Below, piece by piece: positions 40,951-49,957 of a DNA stretch of 64,000 nucleotides. The notes beneath the pieces are model-generated. The model did no database searches. It saw nothing but the letters and a program-made list of their open reading frames with translations, and was not told where the DNA came from. The stretch is from Tropicimonas aquimaris (GTDB taxonomy: Bacteria; Pseudomonadota; Alphaproteobacteria; Rhodobacterales; Rhodobacteraceae). The stretch spans positions 493,102-557,101 of the forward strand of contig NZ_JBHTJT010000007.1 of assembly GCF_042676185.1 (NCBI RefSeq), read 5' to 3'. Made by a program: the position numbers and the translations under genes. The stretch's first letter is position 1; each line of letters begins with the position of its first letter.

Positions 40951-42528
40951 ATGCCTTCCAAACTTGAATACCTGCTGCTCGTTGCCCTGTTTCCTGCGAG
41001 TTGGATCCTCGGGGCGCAATTCGACCTGTTCGAGGGCCTCGTGGACTACATTCGCCTGCACGAGGAAATGGAACTGGACGAGCTCATCAGCGCGGTTCTG
41101 GTGCTGGGGCTCCTGCTGCCGGCCCTCCTCGGCATCTGGAACCGTCGGTTGCGCCGGCACCTTCGCAGCCGTCAACTGGCCGAACAGAGGGCGCAGCACA
41201 TCTCCCGCCACGATGCGCTGACCGGACTCTATAACCGTCGGGTGATGAACGACGCGCTTCGGGAGCGGATCGCGAAGGCCCGGCGCGGTGGAGCGGCGCC
41301 GGCGATCCTCCTCATGGATCTGGATCGCTTCAAGCCGGTCAACGATCTGCGTGGCCACGACGTGGGGGATCTCATTCTGCGGGAAGTTGCGAGGCGGGTG
41401 AAGGCTTGCTGCGGCGAGGATGAACTGCCGATACGGCTTGGCGGGGACGAGTTCGCCATTCTCGCCGCCGGGACCGAAGAACTTGGCGGTGCCGGCGGGC
41501 TGCCGCGGCGCATTCTCGCTGCCATGGAGCGGAAGTTCATCATTGGCGATTCGGAGTTGAGTATCGGCGCCAGCCTCGGCGTCGCGATCTGGCGTGACGG
41601 GCTTGATGCGCCCTTGCTGCTGCGCCATGCCGACCAGGCGATGTATCGCGCGAAGAAGGAGGGCCGCGGCCGGATCTCCTATTTCGACGACGCCCTGGGG
41701 GAGCGGTTGCGGGAATTGGCCGAACTGGAGGCCGAACTGACGGCCGCGATAGAACGGGAAGAGATCGAGCCCTACTTCCAGCCGATCGTCCAGATCGCGG
41801 ACCGCAAGCTCGTGGGCTTCGAGGTCTTGGCGCGATGGCACCACGACCGCCTCGGCAACGTGCCGCCGGATCGCTTCATCCAGCTTGCCGAAGAGACCGG
41901 CCAGATCGCGGCCATCAGCTGGCAGATCCTCCGAAAAGCCTGCATCGCCGCCCGCGACTGGGATCCGTCACTGACCATCGCCTTCAACCTGTCGGCGAAG
42001 CAGTTCCGCGATGCGGACCTGTCGCCTCGGATCGAGGCCATCCTGCGGGAGACGGGCTTTCCGGCGGAGCGGCTGGAGATCGAGATCACAGAGACCGCGA
42101 TCATCGACGACATAGACCGCGCCCACGAGGTGATCGATCAACTCCGCTGGCAAGGGATCCAGATCTCGCTGGACGATTTCGGGACCGGCTTCTCCAGCTT
42201 GGCCACGCTCTCCCGGCTGCCGTTCGACCGGCTGAAGATCGACAGCAGCTTTGTCACCACGGTGTCCCAGGACCGTCAAAAGGCGAAGATCGTTGCGGGC
42301 ATCATCTCTCTCGCAGGATCGCTCGACCTGAGCGTGACCGCCGAAGGGGTCGAGACCGAGGACACTCTGGAGATGCTGGCGGGGCTGCAATGCCCGCTGG
42401 GGCAGGGATATCTCTTTGACCGTCCCATGCCGCGCGACAAGGTGGACGACCTGCTGTCGCATGGCGTGACCTGGACCGGAGCGATGACCCATGGCATGCA
42501 GCGCACGGTTCTGTCCGGAATCGCGTGA
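40951..42528 (+). CDS. GGDEF-EAL dual-domain cyclic-di-GMP protein
   Basis: A 525-residue membrane protein with two N-terminal membrane segments (about 7-25 and 44-62). The diguanylate cyclase domain has an intact catalytic motif, Gly164-Gly165-Asp166-Glu167-Phe168, while the inhibitory RxxD site in front of it is not recognisable (CGED). The phosphodiesterase domain has the signature as EVL (Glu291) in GFEVLARW, with DDFGTGFSSL and AEGVETED kept, so it may be active. Whether synthesis or breakdown of c-di-GMP dominates cannot be told. No neighbour suggests an input signal. Confidence 0.92.
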   Translation: MPSKLEYLLLVALFPASWILGAQFDLFEGLVDYIRLHEEMELDELISAVLVLGLLLPALLGIWNRRLRRHLRSRQLAEQRAQHISRHDALTGLYNRRVMNDALRERIAKARRGGAAPAILLMDLDRFKPVNDLRGHDVGDLILREVARRVKACCGEDELPIRLGGDEFAILAAGTEELGGAGGLPRRILAAMERKFIIGDSELSIGASLGVAIWRDGLDAPLLLRHADQAMYRAKKEGRGRISYFDDALGERLRELAELEAELTAAIEREEIEPYFQPIVQIADRKLVGFEVLARWHHDRLGNVPPDRFIQLAEETGQIAAISWQILRKACIAARDWDPSLTIAFNLSAKQFRDADLSPRIEAILRETGFPAERLEIEITETAIIDDIDRAHEVIDQLRWQGIQISLDDFGTGFSSLATLSRLPFDRLKIDSSFVTTVSQDRQKAKIVAGIISLAGSLDLSVTAEGVETEDTLEMLAGLQCPLGQGYLFDRPMPRDKVDDLLSHGVTWTGAMTHGMQRTVLSGIA

Positions 42529-42747
42529 TCTTGCGGACGGTGGAGCCTTGGCGGGCAGGACTAGAGGGGTTCTGCAAGTCCGGGCCGCGAGAGATGGCAG
42601 CCCCTTCCATACCCTCGGGCGTTGCGACCTGCTCATCTCTCAAAGCTGCGATTCGCCACCCCGCCTGACTTGCCACCCGGAAGCGTAAGCTGGCCGAACG
42701 GATCGGCGGGAATTGCATCGGTCGTGGTGTTCTGAGAAGGAGAGCGC

Positions 42748-43878
42748 ATGACCGAAAGATTCTCCTTCAGCCTGCATGCCACGGACGGACGGGCGCGCAC
42801 CGGCACGATCTCGACCCCACGCGGCGAGATCCGGACGCCGGCCTTCATGCCGGTGGGAACTGCCGCCACGGTGAAGGCAATGCTGCCCGAGAGCGTGCGC
42901 GCGACCGGCGCCGACGTGCTGCTGGGCAACACCTATCACCTGATGCTGCGCCCCACGGCGGAGCGGATCGCCCGCCTTGGCGGCCTTCATGCCTTCATGA
43001 ACTGGGAGCGCCCGATCCTCACCGATTCAGGCGGGTTCCAGGTGATGAGCCTGGCCGAATTGCGGAAGCTCACCGAGGAGGGGGTGACCTTCCGGAGCCA
43101 TATCGACGGCTCCCGGCACATGCTGACGCCCGAGCGCAGCATGGAGATCCAGCGGTTGCTCGGCTCCGACATCGTGATGTGTTTCGACGAATGCCCCGCA
43201 CTGCCGGCCGACCGTGACCGCATCGCCGAGAGCATGCGGCTCTCGATGCGGTGGGCCCAGCGGTCTCGCGATGCATTCGGCGACAGGCCCGGCTACGCGC
43301 TCTTCGGCATCCAGCAGGGCGGTGACAAGGAGGATCTGCGCGGCGAAAGCGCAGAGGCGCTGCGCGCCATCGGTTTCGATGGCTATGCGGTCGGCGGTCT
43401 CGCCGTGGGCGAGGGGCAGGAGGTCATGTTCCGGGTGCTCGAGTACGCCCCGGAAATGCTGCCCGAGGACAAGCCGCGCTACCTGATGGGCGTGGGCAAG
43501 CCCGACGACATCGTGGGCGCGGTCAAGCGTGGTATCGACATGATGGATTGCGTGTTGCCGTCACGGTCCGGCCGAACCGGCCAGGCCTTCACCCGCCGCG
43601 GCGTCGTCAACATCAAGAACGCCCGCCACCAGGAAGATCCCAGGCCACTGGACGAACGCTGCAGCTGTCCCGCCTGCCGCAGCTATTCCCGCGCCTACCT
43701 GCACCACGTTTTCCGCTCGCAGGAGATCATCTCGTCGATGCTGCTGACCTGGCACAACCTGCACTATTTCCAGGAGCTGATGCAGGGCATGCGCAACGCC
43801 ATCGCGGCCGGGCGTTTCGCCGAATGGGAGACGGACTTCCACGCGCAGCGCGCGGAGGGAGATATCGAGCCGCTCTGA
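42748..43878 (+). CDS. tgt: tRNA-guanine transglycosylase
   Basis: A 376-residue enzyme that swaps guanine for preQ1 at position 34 of tRNAs with GUN anticodons. Catalytic Asp93 is in TDSGGFQ and nucleophile Asp267 in DCVLPSRSGRTGQAF. The zinc ligands Cys305, Cys307 and Cys310 are in RCSCPAC, with a histidine farther on. AGAAGGAGAGCGC precedes the ATG. Length is normal. Confidence 0.96.
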   Translation: MTERFSFSLHATDGRARTGTISTPRGEIRTPAFMPVGTAATVKAMLPESVRATGADVLLGNTYHLMLRPTAERIARLGGLHAFMNWERPILTDSGGFQVMSLAELRKLTEEGVTFRSHIDGSRHMLTPERSMEIQRLLGSDIVMCFDECPALPADRDRIAESMRLSMRWAQRSRDAFGDRPGYALFGIQQGGDKEDLRGESAEALRAIGFDGYAVGGLAVGEGQEVMFRVLEYAPEMLPEDKPRYLMGVGKPDDIVGAVKRGIDMMDCVLPSRSGRTGQAFTRRGVVNIKNARHQEDPRPLDERCSCPACRSYSRAYLHHVFRSQEIISSMLLTWHNLHYFQELMQGMRNAIAAGRFAEWETDFHAQRAEGDIEPL

Positions 43879-44296
43879 GAGCGTGGCTTGGACCAGTTAG
43901 CCGCGGGCCGTCCAAACTACGGGGCAGGGCGCGCGCCCGCGCTCGAAGACTCACCTCTCGCAGACGTGATCCGGATGCCCGGCGCGCGTGCGCTCCGGGC
44001 GCGAAATGATCTTCATTCAGGCGGCCCGGGAAGGGGTGTTGCGCCTCTGGCCGTTTCGCCGTGCGCCGATTGAACTGTGCCTTTCCATTGGCTTGCCGGA
44101 TCGGTCGGGCACTCGGGCAAAGGGTCGGGCAATGTCGGCTTGCCGACGCCCGAGGAGACAGGCACATTGGTGCGGATTCAGGGGTCTGGTTGAAACGGGC
44201 GGTCTGCGAGCCCACCTGTAGACACCGAGACCGGAGAGGGCCGTGGTTGCCGCGAAGCGGGGCCGGTGCCTTCTTGCCAAGAACAGGAAAACGAGC
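43879..44296. other. Intergenic region before lon; no gene seen
   Basis: 418 bases between tgt and lon. The open frames found in both strands have no usable start site or domain. The region should hold the lon promoter, perhaps heat-shock regulated. I found no convincing sigma-32 element. Confidence 0.5.
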
Positions 44297-46714
44297 ATGC
44301 TTGAGCCTCTCAGCCAATCCTATCCCGTGCTGCCACTGCGCGACATCGTGGTCTTTCCCCACATGATCGTGCCCCTCTTCGTGGGCCGGGAGAAATCCGT
44401 CCGCGCGCTGGAAGAGGTGATGCAGGACGACAAGCAGATCCTTCTGGCCAGCCAGATGGACGCCTCCGACGATAATCCGTCTTCGGACGGGATATACCAG
44501 GCGGGCGTTCTGGCCAATGTGCTGCAACTCCTCAAACTGCCCGACGGTACCGTGAAGGTGCTGGTGGAGGGAATTCGCCGCGTCCGGATCGAGGAATACC
44601 TCGAGAACGACGACTATTTCGAAGCCCGCGCCGTGTCGCTCGAGGAGGTTCCCGGCGATGCAGACACAGTGGCGGCGCTGGTTCGCTCGGTCGGCGAGGA
44701 ATTTGAACGCTATTCCAAGATCAAGAAGAACATTCCCGAGGAAGCGCTTGCCGCGGTGGCGGAGACCCGCGAGGCCGCCAAGCTGGCCGACCTGGTGTCG
44801 GGGCATCTGGGCGTGGAAGTGGGCCAGAAGCAGGAGCTTCTGGAGACGCTGTCCGTCGCCGAGCGCCTCGAGAAGGTCTACGGCTTGATGCAGGGCGAGA
44901 TGTCGGTTCTTCAGGTCGAGAAGAAGATCAAGACCCGCGTCAAGTCGCAGATGGAGCGGACGCAGCGCGAGTATTACCTGAACGAACAGATGAAGGCGAT
45001 CCAGCGCGAGCTGGGCGACGGCGAGGACGGCTCCAACGAGATCGCGGAGCTGGAAGAGAAGATCGCCGAGACCAAGCTCAGCAAGGAAGCGCGCGAGAAG
45101 GCCGAGGGCGAGCTGAAGAAGCTCAAGAACATGTCCCCGATGTCGGCCGAGGCGACGGTGGTGCGCAACTACCTCGACTGGATGCTGTCGATCCCGTGGG
45201 GCACCAAGAGCCGGGTCAAGAAGGATCTCGTCCGCGCCCAGGCCGTGCTCGATAACGACCATTACAGCCTCGAGAAGGTGAAGGAACGGATCGTGGAGTA
45301 CCTGGCGGTGCAGCAGCGCAGCCAGAAGCTCAAGGGCCCGATCCTCTGCCTCGTTGGCCCTCCGGGCGTCGGCAAGACGTCGCTCGGCAAGTCGGTGGCC
45401 AAGGCCACGGGCCGGGAGTTCATCCGTATCTCCCTCGGCGGCGTGCGCGATGAGAGCGAGATCCGCGGCCACCGCCGGACCTACATCGGCTCCATGCCGG
45501 GAAAGATCATCCAGGCGCTGAAAAAGGCCAAGACCACGAACCCGCTCATCCTGCTCGACGAGATCGACAAGATGGGGCAGGACTTCCGTGGCGACCCGGC
45601 TTCGGCGATGCTGGAAGTGCTCGATCCGGAGCAGAACGGCACCTTCGTGGACCATTACATGGAGGTCGAATACGACCTGTCGAACGTGATGTTCCTGACC
45701 ACGGCGAACTCCTACAACATGCCCGGCCCGCTTCTGGACCGGATGGAGATCATCCCGTTGGCCGGCTACACGGAGGACGAGAAGCACGAGATCGCGCGGC
45801 GGCACCTGATCGGCAAGCAGATGAAGAACCACGGCCTCAAGGCCAAGGAATTCGAGCTGACCGACGAGGCGCTGACCGAGATCATCCGGACCTACACCCG
45901 GGAAGCGGGGGTGCGGAACCTCGAGCGCGAGATCGCCAAGCTCTGCCGGAAGGCGATCACCAAGATCGTCAAGAAGGAAGCCGACAAGGTGGTCGTGCGG
46001 CCCGGGGATCTCGAAGAGTTCCTTGGCGTGAAGCGGTTCCGCTATGGTCTGGCCGAGAAGGAAGACCAGGTCGGCGTCGTCACTGGCCTTGCCTGGACCT
46101 CAGTGGGCGGCGACCTGCTATCGATCGAGGCGCTGAAACTGCCCGGCAAGGGGCGGATGAAGACAACTGGCAAGCTGGGCGATGTGATGAAGGAGTCCAT
46201 CGACGCAGCGAACAGCTTCGTGCGTTCCATCGCCCCGGAGATCGGGGTGAAGCCGCCGAAGTTCGACACGATCGACATCCACGTCCACGTTCCGGAAGGT
46301 GCGACGCCCAAGGACGGCCCCTCGGCGGGTGTGGCGATGGTCACCTCGATCGTCTCGGTGCTGACCAAGATCCCGGTCCGCAAGGACATCGCGATGACCG
46401 GCGAGGTCACCCTTCGTGGCAACGTGCTGGCCATTGGCGGGCTCAAGGAGAAGCTTCTCGCGGCCCTGCGCGGCGGCATCAAGACAGTGATGATCCCGGA
46501 GGAAAACGAGAAGGACCTGCCGGAGATCCCTGACAACGTGAAGGAGGGGCTGGTGATCATACCCGTGGCCCATGTCCGCGATGTCCTGAAGAACGCACTG
46601 GTGCGGATGCCGGAGCCCATCGAATGGGACGAGGCCGCCGAGGAAGAGGCCGCCGCCGCCCGTGCCGCCGCCGCCGAGGCAGCCAAGGCCGAAGCGGCTC
46701 GCACGGCCCACTGA
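44297..46714 (+). CDS. lon: ATP-dependent protease Lon
   Basis: An 805-residue Lon protease degrading misfolded and regulatory proteins. The substrate-binding N-domain starts SQSYPVLPLRDIVVFPHMIV. The ATPase P-loop GPPGVGKTS is near residue 356, with Walker B LILLDEIDKMG. The catalytic dyad is Ser676 in DGPSAGVAM and Lys719 in GGLKEKLLAA. Length is standard apart from an Ala/Glu tail. The start is at ATG 44297, preceded by AGGAAAACG; an upstream in-frame GTG at 44243 is unlikely. A terminator follows and the HU-type gene comes next, the classic lon-hup order. Confidence 0.97.
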   Translation: MLEPLSQSYPVLPLRDIVVFPHMIVPLFVGREKSVRALEEVMQDDKQILLASQMDASDDNPSSDGIYQAGVLANVLQLLKLPDGTVKVLVEGIRRVRIEEYLENDDYFEARAVSLEEVPGDADTVAALVRSVGEEFERYSKIKKNIPEEALAAVAETREAAKLADLVSGHLGVEVGQKQELLETLSVAERLEKVYGLMQGEMSVLQVEKKIKTRVKSQMERTQREYYLNEQMKAIQRELGDGEDGSNEIAELEEKIAETKLSKEAREKAEGELKKLKNMSPMSAEATVVRNYLDWMLSIPWGTKSRVKKDLVRAQAVLDNDHYSLEKVKERIVEYLAVQQRSQKLKGPILCLVGPPGVGKTSLGKSVAKATGREFIRISLGGVRDESEIRGHRRTYIGSMPGKIIQALKKAKTTNPLILLDEIDKMGQDFRGDPASAMLEVLDPEQNGTFVDHYMEVEYDLSNVMFLTTANSYNMPGPLLDRMEIIPLAGYTEDEKHEIARRHLIGKQMKNHGLKAKEFELTDEALTEIIRTYTREAGVRNLEREIAKLCRKAITKIVKKEADKVVVRPGDLEEFLGVKRFRYGLAEKEDQVGVVTGLAWTSVGGDLLSIEALKLPGKGRMKTTGKLGDVMKESIDAANSFVRSIAPEIGVKPPKFDTIDIHVHVPEGATPKDGPSAGVAMVTSIVSVLTKIPVRKDIAMTGEVTLRGNVLAIGGLKEKLLAALRGGIKTVMIPEENEKDLPEIPDNVKEGLVIIPVAHVRDVLKNALVRMPEPIEWDEAAEEEAAAARAAAAEAAKAEAARTAH

Positions 46715-46735
46715 ACCGCCCACTTTTCGGACCTG

Positions 46736-46766
46736 GGAGGCGCCCCCACAGGGCGCCTCCTTGCTT
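46736..46766 (+). terminator. Rho-independent terminator after lon
   Basis: A perfect 10-base stem GGAGGCGCCC/GGGCGCCTCC (46736-46745 and 46751-46760) with a 5-base loop is followed by TTGCTTTCT. It sits 22 bases after the lon stop. Confidence 0.85.
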
Positions 46767-46850
46767 TCTGAAATATATTCGCGACCAAGAGAGTTCGCTT
46801 GGTGCGGCCTCGATCCGCTGCTAGTCAGTGGCAGACAATGGAGGTCTCCG

Positions 46851-47183
46851 ATGGCAGCTCAAGCTCCCGATTCTACCAAATCCAATCCGGCCGCCGACAA
46901 GGCGCAAAAGGGCAACGCCGATGTGCGCAAGCCTGATCTGGTTGACCGCGTCGTTGCCGCGACCGGCGCCAAGAAGGCCGACGTGCGCTCGGTGGTCGAT
47001 GCAACACTGGCCGAACTGGGCAAGGCCCTGGCCAAGGGCGAGACCCTGCAGCTTCCGCCACTGGGGCGCGTGAAAGTGCAGAAGCGCAAGCCCGTCGATG
47101 GAGGTGAGGTCCTGCAAGTGCGCCTTCGCCAGGTGGCAGAAGGTGCGGCGAAGCCGAAGCGGAACAAGGAAAAGCCGGAATAA
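46851..47183 (+). CDS. HU/IHF-family DNA-binding protein
   Basis: A 110-residue histone-like protein. It has the HU core DLVDRVVAATGAKKADVRSV, then LAELGKALAKGETLQLPPLG, but the DNA-contacting arm after it is short and followed by a Lys/Arg-rich tail (KPKRNKEKP). About 25 extra residues precede the core. It therefore differs from a classical 90-residue HU and could be a specialised nucleoid protein. ATG 46851 has GGAGG 9 bases upstream. Position directly after lon is as in many proteobacteria. Confidence 0.82.
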   Translation: MAAQAPDSTKSNPAADKAQKGNADVRKPDLVDRVVAATGAKKADVRSVVDATLAELGKALAKGETLQLPPLGRVKVQKRKPVDGGEVLQVRLRQVAEGAAKPKRNKEKPE

Positions 47184-47235
47184 CCGACGCCCCCTCTTGC
47201 AGACAGGTCGGTCGGGCGGTATGAGGCGCGTCACC

Positions 47236-47310
47236 GGGTGATTAGCTCAGTGGTAGAGCGCTTCGTTCACATCGAAGATGTCGGGGGTTCAAATCCCTCA
47301 TCACCCACCA
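47236..47310 (+). tRNA. tRNA-Val (CAC)
   Basis: A complete 75-base cloverleaf including the encoded CCA (47308-47310). The acceptor stem GGGTGAT/ATCACCC, the D-arm GCTCAGTGGTAGAGC, the anticodon stem CTTCG/CGAAG around loop TTCACAT (anticodon CAC), and the T-arm with GGGTTCAAATCCC are all present. A tyrosine integrase gene starts 62 bases downstream on the other strand, so this tRNA is the probable attachment site. Confidence 0.97.
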
Positions 47311-47371
47311 TAATTCCAAGGCTCTAGGCGCCATTTGCGAAGTGCTCCCAGGTTCACCGAACCTGGATGCC

Positions 47372-48370
47372 TCATTTCACGGACCGGAGCCGGGTAAAAT
47401 CGAGGACTTCGGCGGCGTCTTGCAGATGGTCGGGGGAGAATCGGCCATAGACTTTCTCGGTCATTGCCGTGTTCGAGTGTCCGAGCATTTGCGCCACGCG
47501 ATCCATTGGAACGCCCGCCTCGACCATGAAGCGCGCGGCGGATCGCCGGACATCGTGAATGGTCACATGGTCGAGATCCGCGCGCTTCTTCGCGGCGTTG
47601 AACGCGGTGCGGATCGACTTCACCGGCCCGCCTCCGTGCTCCACGACGAACTCACTGATTGCGGCCTCGTGTGCCGTCTGGAGCACGCCGCGCACCATGC
47701 CGTTCATTGGGACGACGGCTCGGCCCTTTCGGGTCATGGCGTCGTCCAGGCGCAAATTGATCTGGCTCCGGTCGAAGTCTACCCGGTCCCACGTCAGATC
47801 GAGAATCGCGCCGACCCGGGCGGCGGTTCCGGCCAGGAGCGTGAGGGCCACGGTCGCATGCGGCGCGGTTGTCGATGATATGAGCCGCGCCATTTCCGGG
47901 CGGGTCAGGAAGACCTCGCGCGGGGTCGGCTTGTTCGGGCGCTCGATGTAGGGCGCGCGGTCGATCAGGCGGCGCTTCACGGCCCAATTCATGCAGGACC
48001 GCAGATGCCCGAGCTCGGTATGCACAGCGCCGACCTTTCGCCCGCTGGCGATCCTCTTCGCGAGGTAGTCACGGCAATCGGTGTCCGTGATCTGGTCCGG
48101 CCTCAGCGCCCCGAAGTGGGGCAGAACGGCTTGCCCGGTGTAGCCCATCGTCTTGGCCGTGGGCTTGTTGCCCAGGCTCTCGATGTAGGAGGCCCAAAGC
48201 ACGGCAACGGTTGCGCCACCTTTCGGCCTGTTCTCTTTCAGGTAGCGGTCGCGCCCCTCGCTCTCCGCTTCCGCTCTGGTGCGTGCCGCAAGCTGATACC
48301 GTCGACGCTTTCCGTCTTCATCCCAATAGACGCAGTATCCTCCCCGCAGCCGTCCGATGTTGATGCGCAT
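47372..48370 (-). CDS. Tyrosine-type site-specific integrase
   Basis: A 332-residue integrase with the full catalytic set: Arg185 in GTAARVGAILDLTWD, His272 and Arg275 in HDVRRSAARF, His298 in LGHSNTAMTEKVYGRF, and nucleophile Tyr308. The N-terminal arm- and core-binding domains are typical of phage and island integrases. It points toward tRNA-Val (CAC), as expected for an element integrated at that tRNA. A helix-turn-helix gene overlaps its 5' end by 133 bases. Whether the enzyme is functional cannot be judged, but no frame damage is seen. Confidence 0.92.
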   Translation of the reverse strand: MRINIGRLRGGYCVYWDEDGKRRRYQLAARTRAEAESEGRDRYLKENRPKGGATVAVLWASYIESLGNKPTAKTMGYTGQAVLPHFGALRPDQITDTDCRDYLAKRIASGRKVGAVHTELGHLRSCMNWAVKRRLIDRAPYIERPNKPTPREVFLTRPEMARLISSTTAPHATVALTLLAGTAARVGAILDLTWDRVDFDRSQINLRLDDAMTRKGRAVVPMNGMVRGVLQTAHEAAISEFVVEHGGGPVKSIRTAFNAAKKRADLDHVTIHDVRRSAARFMVEAGVPMDRVAQMLGHSNTAMTEKVYGRFSPDHLQDAAEVLDFTRLRSVK

Positions 48371-48528
48371 GTCTCAAACTCCATTACCACCTTCTCAGGG
48401 ATACGGTAGAGACGCCCCAAGCGGAAATGCGGTATGTCGCCCGATTGGCAGCGGTTCCGAATGGAGGTTGCGCTCACGCCCCATCGTTCCGCGAGGCTTT
48501 CGGGCGTGAATGGCCGGCCAGTCTCCAT
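48238..48528 (-). CDS. Helix-turn-helix excisionase-like protein
   Basis: A 96-residue protein whose first 55 residues (FTPESLAERWGVSATSIRNR, then GDIPHFRLGRLYRIP) form the winged helix-turn-helix of the MerR/Xis/AlpA type used by phage excisionases. The rest has no known domain. The gene overlaps the integrase start by 133 bases in another frame, an unusually long int/xis overlap, so the real coding end could be shorter. ATG 48528 has GGTGAGAGC upstream. Confidence 0.7.
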   Translation of the reverse strand: METGRPFTPESLAERWGVSATSIRNRCQSGDIPHFRLGRLYRIPEKVVMEFETCASTSDGCGEDTASIGMKTESVDGISLRHAPERKRRARGATAT

Positions 48529-48532
48529 GCTC

Positions 48533-48718
48533 TCACCTGTCCTTGTCGCTCTGCCGGACGCCCCATGCCGCCACGTCGAGCGGCGCCACATGCCACATGA
48601 TGCCGTTCTGATCGACCATCAGCCATCCTGCGCCGACTCTCTGCGCATCCGCGACCGCCCGGTCGATCTGCGCGGATTGATTTGCCAGCAAGGCTACGGG
48701 ATCGAGGTTCGCGCTCAT
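48533..48718 (-). CDS. Small phage-type protein of unknown function
   Basis: A 61-residue protein containing AVADAQRVGAGWLMVDQNGI and a WHVAP segment. No domain is recognised. The start ATG at 48716-48718 overlaps the stop of the preceding gene (ATGA at 48715-48718), indicating coupled translation. It lies between an excisionase-like gene and another small ORF, and all are on the minus strand of the putative element. Confidence 0.55.
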   Translation of the reverse strand: MSANLDPVALLANQSAQIDRAVADAQRVGAGWLMVDQNGIMWHVAPLDVAAWGVRQSDKDR

Positions 48719-48996
48719 ACTGCGCTCGCCTTCCGTTTGCTGTGAGCGAAGGAGAGGAACTCGGGCCGCGGCTTCGGCTCCGCAAGCCACAGATGGTAGA
48801 GGCCGCGAAGCTCGTTCTCCTTCTCGGCCTCGCGCCTCGCGGCCTTGTCATCAATGGCGAGCTCGAGCTTGCGGATCGCGTCGTCAACCTGCCCGTCGCG
48901 GAGCATCTGGATTGTTTCGCGCATGGTCTTCTCTTGCAGGGTCGCGCGACCACACGTCCCGTCGCATTCATCGACCCAGACCTCAACGTAGGGCAT
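48715..48996 (-). CDS. Small phage-type protein of unknown function
   Basis: A 93-residue protein with a charged helical middle (MLRDGQVDDAIRKLELAIDD, then ARREAEKENELRG). It starts MPYVEVWVDECDGTCG and ends with a basic tail. The ribosome site GGAGAA lies 6 bases before ATG 48996. No domain identified. It is probably the first gene of the small-ORF group that leads to the integrase. Confidence 0.55.
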   Translation of the reverse strand: MPYVEVWVDECDGTCGRATLQEKTMRETIQMLRDGQVDDAIRKLELAIDDKAARREAEKENELRGLYHLWLAEPKPRPEFLSFAHSKRKASAV

Positions 48997-49130
48997 CGTC
49001 GTTCTCCAATGTTTTCCCAGGGCCCTGTGGCGCACGCCCGGGGGCTGGGGGATGGAAGGGTACGAGCAATTGCGTGTCGCGGTATGGCGACCGGGCCCCC
49101 GTCACCGGTGAACCCCACCTGCAGGGATCT

Positions 49131-49511
49131 TCACTGGCGCCGGGCCGGAGGCGGGCTTTGCTGCAACGCCAAATCGTCCGGCGACATGTCTTCCTTCCGC
49201 TTGGACAGGATCAACAGGCCCTTCTTCACGCTATGATCGAACGCGCCGGCGCCTTCCTCGGTATCCTGCCTCGCCTTCATCCGGTCGAGCACGGTCCGAA
49301 GGCTGGCCTCGATGCCCTCCTGCACGATGCCATCCACATTGGGTAAGAACTTCTTGAGGCGCCGATCCTGCTAGACGCGCTCCGTAACGGTGATGTCGGG
49401 TTCCCGGTCGAGCATCTTGGGCACGCCTTACAGTTCGACCACGTGGGCGTGGAGAATGGCGATCCGCAGGTCGCCAATTGCCACTTCTTTAGGTAAAGAT
49501 AGAGCTTTCTT
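49131..49511 (-). pseudogene. Decayed gene with two in-frame stops
   Basis: Minus-strand frame reading IGDLRIAILHAHVVEL, stop, GVPKMLDREPDITVTERV, stop (TAG), QDRRLKKFLPNVDGIVQEG and so on to the end at 49131. The composition on both sides of each stop looks protein-like, and the single frame is kept for about 125 codons, so I read it as one gene inactivated by point mutations. Its 5' end abuts the tRNA-fMet-like 40-mer at 49512. Only the last 68 codons form an open frame today. Family not identified. Confidence 0.5.
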
Positions 49512-49551
49512 GGCTCATAACCTGAAGGTCGTAGGTTCAAATCCTACCCCC
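49512..49551 (+). repeat. 40-base copy of the 3' part of initiator tRNA-fMet (attachment-site relic)
   Basis: The plus strand has GGCTCATAACC (CAT anticodon loop and stem), GAAGGTC, and the T-arm GTAGGTTCAAATCCTAC, followed by CCCC, all in the order and spacing of the 3' half of an alphaproteobacterial tRNA-fMet. No D-arm or acceptor 5' strand precedes it, so this is not a working tRNA. Such fragments are left as att sites when an element integrates into a tRNA gene. Confidence 0.7.
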
Positions 49552-49559
49552 CCCGAAAC

Positions 49560-49957
49560 CAAAATTTCATAACAATATCAAAGACTTAAAGTCTGATCTG
49601 GCCGATCAAGTTTGTGATGTCGCGTTTTACATCAACGCCACATCAACATTTGACGAGTCCTCCAGATGGATCCATTGGAGTATTTGGTTCTCGACCCGAT
49701 CCGGACATGAAGGTGGGTGCGCAAATCATTCCTTCAGTTCCGTCGCTTAGTGTACTGAACGTCCCGGAGCCGATTTCCACGATCAAGATTCGGAATGTCT
49801 GTTTCACCGGTCATCGACGGCGTCGGCAAAGTAATGTCTGCGGGTGAACGCCGGAGGGCACAGTACTGCGCGACACCGCTCACCACTTCTTAAGCAGTTG
49901 CTTTGATTGAACTAGGCCAAGGTTGAAACGGTCACTCGGGGCTCGCAGCGAAACCGG
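49560..49957. other. Low-GC gap without recognisable gene
   Basis: About 400 bases, AT-richer than the surroundings. The ORFs here lack start sites and domains. Two ACATCAAC direct repeats (49629-49636 and 49640-49647), 11 bases apart, could be integrase arm sites; nothing more specific is visible. Confidence 0.4.

Noticed and set aside
43900..44296. Possible small genes and a heat-shock promoter before lon
   Set aside because: ORFs lack start signals and domains, and no adequate sigma-32 -35/-10 pair was found.
49512..49580. A complete functional tRNA-Met gene
   Set aside because: Only the anticodon 3' side and T-arm are present. No D-arm, and the acceptor 5' strand and CCA end do not pair, so I list it as an att relic.
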